This document shows, one piece after another, positions 43,861-55,248 of a DNA stretch of 64,000 nucleotides. Below the pieces are notes generated by a model. That model was not told where the DNA came from. It saw nothing but the letters and a program-made list of their open reading frames with translations, and did no database searches. The DNA comes from Sequoia sempervirens. Lineage: Eukaryota > Streptophyta > Pinopsida > Cupressales > Cupressaceae. The stretch is taken from positions 161,766,635-161,830,634 of the forward strand of contig VDFB02047230.1 of the NCBI GenBank assembly GCA_007258455.2, written 5' to 3'. The first letter of the stretch is position 1, and each line of letters opens with the position of its first letter. A program made the translations under genes and the position numbers.

Positions 43861-45021
43861 CAAATACTACCTCAATGTGCTACATTTTCCCTTTCCTAGG
43901 CATCTATGACCTGGTGACCAATGTTCCTTCTAGGAGAAGAATAATTTATTTCTTCTCAATTTGTTTCCTACCTTCAATTCTATTTTGTGGGGTAACCTTT
44001 GGATTGTTGATAATTTTTACAAAAGATCTTTGTGGGAGGGAAGGTATTTTTTTCATAACTTGTTCTTTAGAGTAATTGTCTCTAGGGCTAAGGCCCTCTT
44101 GATTTATCCTTAGAGAGAATGTGGTTTTAAGGACCTAACTAAATATTTGAGATATTTAGCAAGTACTTTGACAAAGAGCATCATTAAAATTTTCTTTAAA
44201 ATGTTAGGAACCATCACAACCAATTATTGAAATTATATCACATAATTCTCCACTATACCAAACTACTTGACCTAAGTTATCTCCCTAAAGTGTACCTCAA
44301 GATCTATCCTATCAAAAAAATTTATTAGTAATCTATATAACTATTATATGAGTTTCTGGATCTATGACCTTGAGTGACTAGTATATAGTACCATATTTTG
44401 TGTGCACTACCCTCCAGATGCAATGTAGAAAAATTTATAGTCTCATCTTTAGACATATGTCAAAGAGACATGTATGTGTCCAAAATTTGAATCTACACAC
44501 AAGTTGTGCATTTTCTATATCCATCAAAGGTAGGGAGTTTCAACTTCCCCAAAACATGTCGCACATCTTTAGGGTGGTTGATGGTCTTGGTTTAGGTCTA
44601 GAACCATTCCTACTCAAGTTTTTCATGTTTATGAAGTTATTAAGGGACATTTAAACCCTGATCCCTTCTAAGAGAGCTTTGTATTTTTCATAACATGTAA
44701 TTTTATATACAATTGATATTGGAGCTTCAACCTTTGAAACCATTATGTGTGTCTCTCTTCTCTAAAAAGGAATGTAGGTTGGAAAGGCCTAGTTGATGAA
44801 ACTTGGATAGTCTTCTAAGCATCGTTGAGGGTAGAATTATGATTATTATCTCATAAATTTATCCCTTCACTATGCTATCATCAAGGTACCCTCGTGTTAT
44901 TGTCCATTTTAGGGGACATTTGTGCCAACATATCTATCATTAGGCCAAACTTATTTTATACCCTTTCCTTAAGGATTTCATTATTTTCCATTTTTACCAT
45001 AATACTATGTTTTGAGACCAT
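43861..45021 (-). pseudogene. Minus-strand chromovirus gag (copy 2, uninterrupted)
   Basis: Collinear with 1567-2331 plus 13757-14221. The minus-strand ATG at 45021-45019 starts the same N-terminus; the zinc-knuckle relic (KEHWSPGHRCLGKGK) is near 43945-43895. Stops are frequent. This copy has a single CTCAA at about 44613-44618 where copy 1 carries the 11.4-kb gypsy insertion. Confidence 0.75.
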
Positions 45022-45175
45022 TCTTGATGGAAGGTCTTTTCCCTTTGGAATACCTAAATGTGTTTTTCTACATTTAATTTCCATCAAAATATTCCTACTC
45101 ACTCTATCACTGGAATGTATAAAATTTTAACATGTGGACAAATTCTTCCACAAAGAAATTATGATGGCAAGAAAA

Positions 45176-45190
45176 CTAGATCTGATACCT
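45176..45190 (-). promoter_or_regulatory. Primer binding site of the minus-strand chromovirus (copy 2)
   Basis: Same AGGTATCAGATCTAG as 14376-14390 on the minus strand, an initiator-Met PBS variant. Confidence 0.6.
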
Positions 45191-45196
45191 CTATAA

Positions 45197-46460
45197 TGTC
45201 CTATGCTAAACTCAAGGATAACAATTTAACCAACTTGAATATAGTTAAATGGGAACCATACAAACCCTAAATTGCTAAATATTCACCAACACCATTAACT
45301 CAAAAATATGTAAGGAAATGAATAGACATTACAAACCCTAAGTTATATTAATATTTCCTAGTAGATATCATGACTTATTAAGATTTGACATTTATTGTTT
45401 AACTATAAAGTGAAAATCGCTAACCTAATTATTTAAGATTTAGTAAACCTAGATATTATGTATTACATTCACATGAATAACAATAAACCTAGATATTATG
45501 TATTACATTCACATGAATAATAGTAAAGCCACATGTTTCCTCTCCATTCTTAAAATTATAAAGAAAACTTAGATCTTGAATTAGACTCTTAGTGGAAAAA
45601 TGATAGTATTTCTATTAAGTAATCCTAAGATGCTCTTACAAAATATTGTTATCAAATTGAAACATATTACATATGATACTTACAATAATAATAAACATTG
45701 AGTATAGGGGAGATTGATTAAATGCTATCTCTTAAAAGAAGTTTGAAGGTTTGACAATGAGTGATGGTTGCTTGTGAAATTTTGAAGTTTTGATAAGGAG
45801 AGAAGTGAAAGAGAGGGATACTTGGAAGGTACAAAAGTAGTGGGAAGTTCAAAATCCTAATGGGTCCATAGAGAGAAACAAACTTGAGAAGGGATACATG
45901 TTGGGATGGGTAAATTTTCCACTCCAACCACTTACATAAACTCATGAGCTTTCTCACCCCTTCACACTCATGATTCATGGGTGACTTAGGCTAATACGTG
46001 GGAGGTGATGGGGAAGGATTTGTATGCAAAATAGGATCACAAAAATCACGAGTTAGGAATTGGACATTCAATTTATTACATTAGTTACATGAAAATGGAA
46101 CATGATATGTTACACTTGAGTGGACCTATTGATTCAATAATGTCAAATGATATCCTATTTTACAACAAGTTGTTAAATATGTTAGCAATGGTGAGGTGGT
46201 TCCCATTTCAAGAGATCTATATGAGCCTATTTTAGAACTAATTATTTTCACTTTGGATACATATATGAAGACACCTAAAGAGCCTTCATATGAAAGAAAA
46301 TATTGTTCATGATTTCTACAAAATACATTAAGAAAGAAAAAAGAAGAAAAACCAAGTAATTTATAAGGCCACAAAAACCTCCAAGGGTGAAACCTATAAT
46401 TACACTTGTACTTTCCCTCATATTAAAAAGCACTTGAATAAAATATAAATACAAGGTGTA
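45197..46460 (-). repeat. 5' LTR of the minus-strand chromovirus (copy 2)
   Basis: Collinear with 14397-15601. The right border is uncertain because copy 1 is cut at 15602. It carries a 40-bp tandem duplication (45442-45521) that copy 1 lacks. Confidence 0.5.
45442..45521. repeat. 40-bp tandem duplication
   Basis: Two units, 45442-45481 and 45482-45521, share TAAACCTAGATATTATGTAT and differ at two or three bases. Copy 1 has one unit (about 14637-14677). Confidence 0.85.
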
Positions 46461-47323
46461 TGAAACCAAAAGATGCACATCCATCCCACCTAATCATATG
46501 AGTTAGGATAAATGTGAACCTAGAAAGGATACAAATGGATATCCACCTCCATGTGTACCAAAAAAAGAAGATAAGAATAATGGAATTGTATTTAATAAAA
46601 AAATTAAAGTCGATTCATCTGAAAAAGGGTCTCCAAAATTGGGTACTAAAGAAATATTCCAATTTTAAGCAAGTTTAAAATATACATATTGAACCTTCAA
46701 TAAATTGAGAGAAATGAAAGCGAAAGATAAATTTCAAGTCTTTTCACTAAGAGCCTTATGTTTCATGATGATAAGATACATCTACTTGAGGCTATTGTGA
46801 TAGATTCAAAGAAGACATTGTTTCTTGATTGAGATAAAGATGATATATTGGGAGAATATTCTTCCCATATTATTGGTTAAGACATTGATCATTGAAATTT
46901 AGTCATAGATTTTTATATGCATCTTTACTTTATGTAATGATGTTTCTATGCTCTTATTTACAATGTGGATGATGCAATTATAAATTTAGTGGTGTTTATT
47001 GACATAGATGTTTACGAAGACGTGTTGTGTAGTTCATGCCACTTCTTTTCATTGTTGTCTATAGGTTTTCTTTTGTGTTGTTCCCTATGAATTTTGGATT
47101 ATCTAAAGTATGGATTGATTCACAACCACTCTCATTATATTGACCCAAAACTTAGCTTTTTTATTTATATTTTTGACTAGGGACTTTTTACTATGCCATC
47201 ATTGTTGTGTTCCTCCATCACATCTTTAATGGCTTGATGTCATATTTGAGTGTATTCTTTTATATATTTTATTTTCATTCTCATTTTAAATTATGAATTA
47301 TGCCATGTTTCCTTATATATATT
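46461..47323. other. Unassigned sequence between chromovirus LTR and family G
   Basis: A plus-strand stretch near 46520-46665 reads DTNGYPPPCVPKKEDKNNGI and EKGSPKLGTKEIFQF before a stop; I do not recognise it. The rest is AT-rich and non-coding. It may be the outer part of the chromovirus LTR or older sequence. Confidence 0.35.
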
Positions 47324-48925
47324 TGAAACATAGATTTTTGGTGCCCTAAAGACTTCTCTTGCACTTCTAGGGTTTTTCACCTAAAAGGAGAGAGATATGG
47401 CCAGAAATGCTTATGATTCACTCAAATCAGGATGTATGCAATGTTGTTTAATGTAAATGAAGTTAAATAAATGCAATTGACTAATCTAGATGACTGAAAA
47501 TGAATGCAAAAGAGAAATTAAAGCTATGTTTGAAAACACATTATGATATGCAAACAATAAAGAAAATGAAAGAAACATTCTAAACAAAAAGAGAAGTGTC
47601 AAATTAGAGTGCACCTGGGAAAAGTGTGATGATTCTGGAATGTCTTGGATGCTGGCTAAATTCACTGATTTTTCACAGTGGGACTCATTCGCCCATGGTG
47701 GCGAATCAGTCCTCCTCATGGTGAAAAAGTGTCGGGAGCTGATTTATGTCTGTCAGGATGGACAAAATCTAACAAAATTTAGATTTTTAGTCCTAAGGTG
47801 GGACTCATTCACCACAGGTGGTGAATCAATCCTCTCTCAAATTCCTATAAAATTCAGAGATGATTTGTTAGCACCTGATCTGCAAATGTCTTCTTGTGAG
47901 GTTGTCAGAATCAGTTTTGCAGGAAACAGACAAAAAACCTTCTTTAAGATTGAAATTTACTTGAGTTGACTTGAAGCACCTAGTTGACTTGTAAACCAAT
48001 CTTCAACACCTAAAAGCTTGTCAAATTTGCATACAAAAGGCTGCAAACAAACATGCAATAGGGGGAAAATGGTTAAGGGTTAGTGAATAGGGGTTTGCCT
48101 TGGTCAAACCCCACTTTCGGTAATTAAACCCTTGAAAAGATAATGAAATGAAAGAGAAAGATAAACTAATAACATGCAAGTGCTATCAACTTACCAAACC
48201 CTTGATGATGAAAGTCTGAAGTAATGTCAATGGCTGCTTCAAAGTGCTTGACTAGTGCTTGAAAAGATGATGTAAAATGCTTGAATGCTTGAGTGAATAG
48301 GTGGATAAGTGAACTTGATGAATGGCAGTTAAAATGATGTGAAAATCACTTATTTATACAATTCTTGTGTCTTAGTATTTGTTCATACCTCATCATAGGC
48401 CGATATCAAGTGATTTTGAATAAAATCTTGAAAGGAAATTTAAAATATTTTGACTTTGGGGTGCCACCCATGGCGAATGGGTCCCACCTAGGACCTAAAA
48501 ATATGTGTCAGGAAAAATGTAGTAGTTAATGTTATTTGTTGGGATAACATTCACAAATACACTTAATTAAGTCATATGAGGGCATAAAGGGACCAAATAA
48601 AGCATGAGAAAGGTGTAAATAGTGAAAATATGCCTAGAAAAGTGTGAAAGCTTGTTACAAGACTTTACAACACTTCAAAATAGGACTTGTTTAGTGATGA
48701 AAATGTGATTTTTAGGTGAATTGCAATGAATAGATCTAGAAGAATGTAGAAATGTTTTACAACACTTCACAACACCTTCACAAGATGTCGTTCTTTGAAT
48801 TTTAGTACCTAAATAAGCATGTTCAAGCCATGCTACAACATAAAATCAAAGCAACATAGTTCCAACACCATGAAACAATACCTAAAAGGCCATGAAAATG
48901 ACAAGGGGACATTTTCTATGACACA
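47324..48925 (-). repeat. 3' LTR of family G copy A
   Basis: About 1602 bp. Palindromes at 47681-47712 and 47801-47832; the third one (48460-48493) has lost its left arm. Confidence 0.9.
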
Positions 48926-48949
48926 TTTAGCCCCCACTTTAGTGAGAGG
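48926..48949 (-). promoter_or_regulatory. Polypurine tract of family G copy A
   Basis: Minus strand AAAGTGGGGGCTAAA directly before the LTR start TGTG. Confidence 0.78.
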
Positions 48950-51079
48950 ATAAACTTGCCTCAAACTCACACTAAAGTAGCCATGAACATCAAGAGGAGG
49001 ATGTAATTACGTTAGCAAGATGGAATACAACAATCAAGAGGGGTGATCAAGCCCCCAAAATGAAGATCCCATGGAAAATTGAACATAAGAACAAAGGAAC
49101 ACACAAGTGTTGAGAAGGAAAGAATTAAATGAAGCTTCGATCATCAATCCAACTAGTTGTGGATTAGATCTAGGTTGATTGTTTGAAAAAGAGAATGTGT
49201 ACTCACTTTGGTGCCACATAACTAGTTGTTCGTAGGGTGAGAAAGCCCAAAAAGGTAAGATACATATGCTAGTTGGTATGCACTCACAAACACAAAAGGT
49301 GGCTATGGGGAAAAGTCATGCTGCTAGGTGGGCTTCCCGCTCAACCATGTTAAAGTTATACTGCCTAATAATTTTAACAAGGCGCCACAAGGAAAATGCT
49401 CATGAACAAAAAAGAAAGGTACCACAGTCGTGCAAGTTGCGTTATGCAAGGTGGCAAAAAGAAATGCAAAAATGAAAAAGTGTAAAATATAAAATGTAAA
49501 ATGTGAAAAGATGTTCAAAGGAGACTTGTTCAATTCATGCAAGTTCAATCACTTAGGGAACATTGTATCTAATGTCTCCAAGAGAGGACCAATAAAAGAA
49601 TAAAATATTCACAACTTAGGGGATGTAGTGCATCGCATCAGACCACCAAGAGGAATGTTGGTGAAATCACAATATTGTGTCTTGCTTTTTGCCCAAGATG
49701 GAAATTTACATCAATATTTTTAACTGAATCTTCATCTTATAAGACCTATAGTAGCTAAACCGTTAAGAATTTGAAGATGATGCAAACTAGTGATTTGTGG
49801 AAATTTGAGTGTAGTGAAATAAATCACGAATATTTCAACATCTCCTTTAATAAATAGTTTTAAACAAAAAATAACATTTTCAAAAAGTAGCATCTGTGTC
49901 GTACAACATAATTTTTTTTCTATAAAGGATAAAATTTTGATTTCTAAAATATAGATTCTCAACATCCATATCTAGGGAAAGGCTATTTTTTCATAATTTT
50001 TTGTTACATGTGTATTTTTTAATTAATTTTTGAAGTCACTGTAACTATGACTTGGACATGCATGTGTTTCGTACAACCTAAATTATTGTGTATATGTCGA
50101 AATCCATTTTTTCTTTTTTTAGTGACACAAGAACATCAATACTTAGGGAAAGGGTATTTTTTGAAATTTTTTTACAATGGTTTACTTTTTTTCTACCTTT
50201 GTAGAACAAAGAGATTGATGTTTGGAGAAAAAACTATGTTTAGTAAAAAATTAAAAATAAATACAAGATAAAGCATATCGAAACTATACTTGTTGGAAAG
50301 CTCATTTCAAGGGCTACAATCTTACAAAAGATAAAGGTAAATAAAACATGTTTTTTGCTAGCATTTTGATAGGTGTGAAGGAGACTCCATTGTGGGTATG
50401 ATTTAATATTAGATGGGTTCTATCCAAGGGGGTTTTATCTAAGGGGGCATTATCTATCCCTCTTCAATTAAAACCCTTTAGATGGAACCTCTAAAGGCTA
50501 AAATTATTAGTTTTTCTAAAAAAAGTGATTTCAGGAAAAAATTAGCATGTCCCAAAAGTGAGACACACTATTGTGGCAGCACCCATGTCATATGCTAAGA
50601 TAGTTCACACTTATGAAGGACATTAGACCCAATGTCATCCACAAAGTGATGAACGCATTGTACAAATGACAAGGCTACGCTAGGAAGCATGAATGCAAAT
50701 GAATTAATGGTAATGTATGCCCCCCACTTTAAAGGAATTGCTACACATCGGTCTATGAAAAATTACTTTAAAGTATCAAAGGAAAGATCATGCAAAAAGG
50801 AGAACAAGACATGAGAGCCAATCTTAGAAAGCCCTATGCCAAGTCATACATTTTTGAGTTAGGCATCATCATGTCAAGGAAAAGAAAGGAAGAAAGGGAG
50901 TTTCCCCCCTAGAAAGGAAAATACACCAAACAAATAAGGGATCTATGGATTTGGGGTTAGTATGTTCATTGCTACAATGTTTTTATTAAAGAGCTCAGAA
51001 CTATCATCATTCCCCAAAGCACATAGAACTAGAAGAATGACATAGAGAGCGAAAACAAAGGAAAAATAGAGTCCATTTT
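48950..51079 (-). other. Non-coding 3' region of family G copy A
   Basis: Collinear with 17259-18476 except for the DNA element at 49659-50584. No ORF with a recognisable domain on either strand. Confidence 0.7.
49659..50584. mobile_element. Non-autonomous DNA transposon with degenerate terminal inverted repeats
   Basis: Absent from copy C at the corresponding site (about 17983), so it is an insertion. Its ends are inverted: left TGGTGAAATCACAATATTGT, right (reverse complement) GGGTGCTGCCACAATAGTGT, with similarity extending some 20 bp further. It is flanked by ATGT at 49655-49658 and 50585-50588; copy C has a single ATGT. No transposase ORF. The interior carries two similar 170-bp units (49891-50060 and 50061-50230). 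The superfamily is not clear to me from the ends and a 4-bp duplication. Confidence 0.75.
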
Positions 51080-51365
51080 GGGTCAACATGGAAGAGACAT
51101 TGCGGTCTCAACGCTTTGCATCATCCCCAAAAGGAAAACACAAGCGAAAGGACAAATGAAAAATCAAAAGAAAAGGGAAAAATCTTTTGGGTCAACATGA
51201 AGGAGACATTGTAGTCTCGATGCCTTGCGTCATCCCCAAAAGGAAAAGAACACAAGAAAAAATGAAGTGAAAAGGAAAAGGGACCAATTGGTTCAACATG
51301 GAAGAGACTTAGGGCGTCTCAACACTTTGTGTCATCCCCAAAAGGAAAACACAAAACAAAAAGTG
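51080..51365 (-). repeat. Tandem repeat, three units, in family G copy A
   Basis: Units start at 51080, 51189 and 51290 (each GGGTCAACATG or close). The inverted repeat GAGAC/GTCTC is present in each (for example 51304-51308 with 51316-51320). Unit lengths vary in the A-rich part. Confidence 0.87.
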
Positions 51366-51508
51366 AAAAGGCAATTTACAACATATAGAAGAAGATAGAT
51401 ACAAATAGAGGAAGTGTACAAAGAGAGAGAACATTAAACACACGATACAGGGGGAACACAATACACACATAAAATAAAAAGAAAAAGAGCTAGTAAGGTG
51501 AATGCAAG

Positions 51509-54500
51509 TCAACCGTCTAACAATTCATCTACCTCCCAATCATGTTCAATGTATTGGGAGGGCAGTTGACTATCCAAAGGAAGAATGGAAAATGCTGAAC
51601 TAGGAGATGTACCAGGTTCTTCACTTGGTGGAGAGGATTTATCATTTAAGCTTATTGTAGATGAAAATAAAGAATTAAGATGATTATGCACTTCTTCATC
51701 TATTTTAGTGATCTCCTCATCATCACCATCATCAAGATTGATTATGATGGGAGGACGAAGGGTTATCTCCAAGGAAGGTTTTATTAAAAGTTGTGGCAGT
51801 TGAATTGGATTGTTTGGCTATGTGTGTTGAACTATATGATCTTGTGGTGGTTTGAAAGGAGTAGGGTGATCATCTATTGCTTATGTCAAAGGTGGAGGTT
51901 GGTTTTTGTTGTTTTCATCCATTCATGATTGACGAGCAAGGAGATGACGACAACATCTACGTTCCCTAGCCCCACGGTTGCGCTTAATTCTATGTTGGAG
52001 TTGTTGGGGTGTAAGAGCGGGTTGATCCATCGTAGGTTTCTTGTCTTATAGTGGGGGAAGAACAGAAGAACCCAAAGAAGATGGATCAATCACTTTCTCT
52101 TTGAATTTATACACTTTCTTAAGATGAGGAGGCATGATGGGATTGGTTTCAACTTCTCTTGGTTGTTTAGACAAGGAGGTGAATTATTTGTTTTTGTTTA
52201 TTCAGAAGGTGGGTTGGGTTGTTCATGTTTGGATTCTGGTTGAAGCATCAATTCATCTAGGATGGGAGTGGAAGTGGAAGGGGATTTTTGAAGGGACAAG
52301 TTAGAAATTTGTTGAGCTTTGAACTTTTGATAGGCTATGAAAAAGAAATCGTGGTGAGGGGTGATGGGTTCAATGGGTCTAGGCCAAAAGGATTCTAGAG
52401 AAAATTTACCTTTAGAGGACAAGGGATGAAAGCCACTATGGTGTATGGTGAAAATTTCATTTCCATGTGGAATCTTCAAACATTTATGAACAATTGAGGG
52501 AACCACCTTCATTGAGCGTAGCCAAGGATGGCCAAGCCACAAACAAAATTGATCCGATTATGGAATAATAGAAAATGTGACATCCAATATTTTAGGGCCT
52601 ATTTGTAATGGAAGTATGATCAATCCAATCGTAGCGAACGCAAAAAAAGTATGTGTTTTAATCCATGTAATTGGTTTGTCATATTCTTCTTGATGAAGCT
52701 CATGCAATTCCAAAAAATCTTCTATGATCACATTCTCACCACAAGCGAGATCATCAATATCCCATTGGTGGGCTTATTGTAGATTTTGTCAGCTATGTAA
52801 AGATGACCATTAGGAAGTTTTTGAAGTACATCTTTGGAAGAAAAATTAATATCAAGAGATCTTGTGGTTAGGCCCTTAAGAGGGATAACATCTATCATAC
52901 TTAAAAGCTCATCCATAGGCTCAACATGGGTAACATCTGGAGTGATATCATGTTGTTCATTGCTCGTGTCAACAATCATTACATTATTGTTTGAAGGTTC
53001 ACTAGCCTTGACAAATGAAATATTATGTTTAGGCATAGGATTGGTGAAAATTTGTAAGTTTTGGTTAGGGGGTGCAATAAATTTATTACCTTGATCATTA
53101 ACAGCCTCAATGGTCAATTCACTTGAATCAATGAGGTCTTGAACTAAATGTTTAAGACGCTTACAATGTTCAGTGTCATGGACATTTTGGCGATGAAAAT
53201 GGCAATAGGAATTAGGCTTGAAGGTAGGTGGAAATGGTTTGGTGGTATCAATGGTTCTAACAATGGGAAAGGTGAGCATCTTTTGTTGAAGTAATTGGTT
53301 CATGGTGTTATGGAGGGTATTAGGTAAGGGAGTGAATCATCGGTTTGAATCACCATAGTGATAAGGCACGACCAATTTAGTCACTACCACTTGAGGTGAA
53401 GTGGGTTGAGGTTGTGGTTGAGAGGGTGGGTTGAATTGTAAAAATCCTCAAGTTGGTTTGTGAAAAGATTGGGTATTGTTTTGGGTGTTAAGTTCAGTCT
53501 TCTCAACTCAGTTAGGAGTGGATTTGAAATCGCGACTAGAAACCAAGTTGTGGTAATCACATAGGGTTGTACATAGATGCATAAAAGATGGGAATTTCAT
53601 CATGCTTAATTTATCTTGAAGGTTGGGAGTCAAGTTCTCAATAAACATCTTTTGTAGATGTGTATTTGGAATCTTAACTTCAATTTGGGCATATAAAGAT
53701 TGATAACGTGAAATGAAGTCAGTGACCTTTTCATTGGGATTTTGTCTACATTGCATGAGGTCAGCCATGGTCATTTTAGGAGTCATATGAACTTGGAAGT
53801 GACTTATAAAAGCCTCCACAAGCTCATTAAAGGAGCAGATTGAATGATTGGGCAGATGAGAAAACTACTCTAAGGCAGTGTCTTTCAAGGTTCTAGGAAA
53901 CAATTTGGCTAAAAGTTTATCTTCAAGAACAAAGTCATTGCATAAGGTTGTGTAAGCATTAACATGGTTGATATAGGATTTCCTTTTCCTCCATACTTCT
54001 CAAATCTAGGCATTTCAACTCCTTGTGGCATCATATTAGGTGAGATCTACAGGGATAAAGGGCTACTACAAACAGGGTATGTGGGTGGAGCATTTTGGCC
54101 TTGATTGATGGTGGAGATTTGTTGTTGCATGGAAGAGAAAGTGGTGATGGAGTGTATGTCATGTTAGGTGAAGTTAAAGGAAGAGTGGGAGGAGTGAATG
54201 TTGTAGTAGGGATTTGTGATGCCACAAAGGAAGTACGAATGCTAGGTGGAACTGTGAAAGAAGGAGTCACATAACTAGCCTATTACATTGTCATGGTTAG
54301 TGTAAGTTGGGATGATTGGATAGTTGAAGGGGGAGGAATGTGAGGTCCTCTTGAGGGACAACAATGTTTACAGAAGGGGAAGTGGAAGAAGTGTGTTTAG
54401 TGTAAATTTCAGCAATGTGTTTCATGACTTGCAAACCATCATCACTTTCAATCAATCAATGAAGATTCTCTATGGCTAGTATAGCGGTAGTGGAATTGTT

Positions 54501-54720
54501 TTCAAGAGATAGGTCTTGTTGTAGGTGTGCAAAATCTTCATGAATGTTAATGACCTTTTTCTTGCGGAATGGAATGGGTTTGTGTGTCAACATGCATGGG
54601 ATGGAAAGGTGAAGGCATAGAAGTGGTATTGTCCATGCCTAGTGTACTATTTTCCATACTAGGAGTAGGAGCTCTTGAGATCCCAAGGTCCATAATGAGA
54701 GTGTTATCATGGGAAGCCAT
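51509..54720 (-). pseudogene. Gag-protease ORF of family G copy A
   Basis: The minus-strand ATG at 54720-54718 begins MASHDNTLIMDLGISRAPTP. A proline/threonine-rich part follows, then a Retrotrans_gag domain (KLLAKLFPRTLKDTALE, stop for W, FSHLP, then FISHFQVHMTPKMTMADLMQ and EKVTDFISRYQSLYAQI, about 53900-53650). A zinc-knuckle-like CHFHRQNVHDTEHC is near 53205-53160. The protease-like region (D-L-A near 52745, LWLGHPWLRSMKVVPS near 52540-52490) and the acidic tail ending HDWEVDELLDG at 51509 follow. Stops and frameshifts are scattered throughout. Gag would build particles; the protease region lacks the canonical triplet. Confidence 0.85.
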
Positions 54721-54937
54721 GAGCCAGAACTTCATCTCACCAAAGTATTATCAATGGGACACCAAAAACTCATACAAGTACCATAGGAAATGGGGTGGAT
54801 GGAAATGCAATGTAATCTAAGAATGTAAAGTGCAAATAACAAAAATACTACTTATTGGAATAGAGATGCAAGTACAAAAAATATAAATGCAGGAAAATGC
54901 TAGAAAATTTCTACAAATTTAATGAAAAATGTGCAAA

Positions 54938-54971
54938 GGGACTGATTCACCCTGGGTGGCGAATGAGTCCC
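54938..54971. repeat. Palindrome of the LTR type inside the family G leader
   Basis: GGGACTGATTCACC and GGCGAATGAGTCCC are inverted arms with two mismatches. This extra copy lies between the ORF start (54720) and the 5' LTR, within the presumed 5' untranslated leader. Confidence 0.8.
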
Positions 54972-55230
54972 AATATGAAGTTTTTTAGTTTTTTTCAAAA
55001 GTTTAAAGATGATTTAAATGCTCTACAGTATGCAATCATAGATGCAAAATGCATATTTTTTACTTTTTCCAATGATATGCTATGCAAAAATGAAATCTAA
55101 ATGAAGTGTTCACTAATGCAAAATGAAAAGTCCTAGAATGCAATAACAAAACAATATCCTAATTGAATGTTAATGCAAATGGAAACTAAGATGTGATATG
55201 TGAATGCAATTAGAAATTCAAAGTGTTCAA

Positions 55231-55248
55231 GAGTCAAGTTCACCAAAA
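55231..55248 (-). promoter_or_regulatory. Putative primer binding site of family G
   Basis: Minus strand TTTTGGTGAACTTGACTC begins directly after the LTR end CTATGTTTCA. Shares TTTTGGTGAAC with 40363-40373. Confidence 0.55.
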
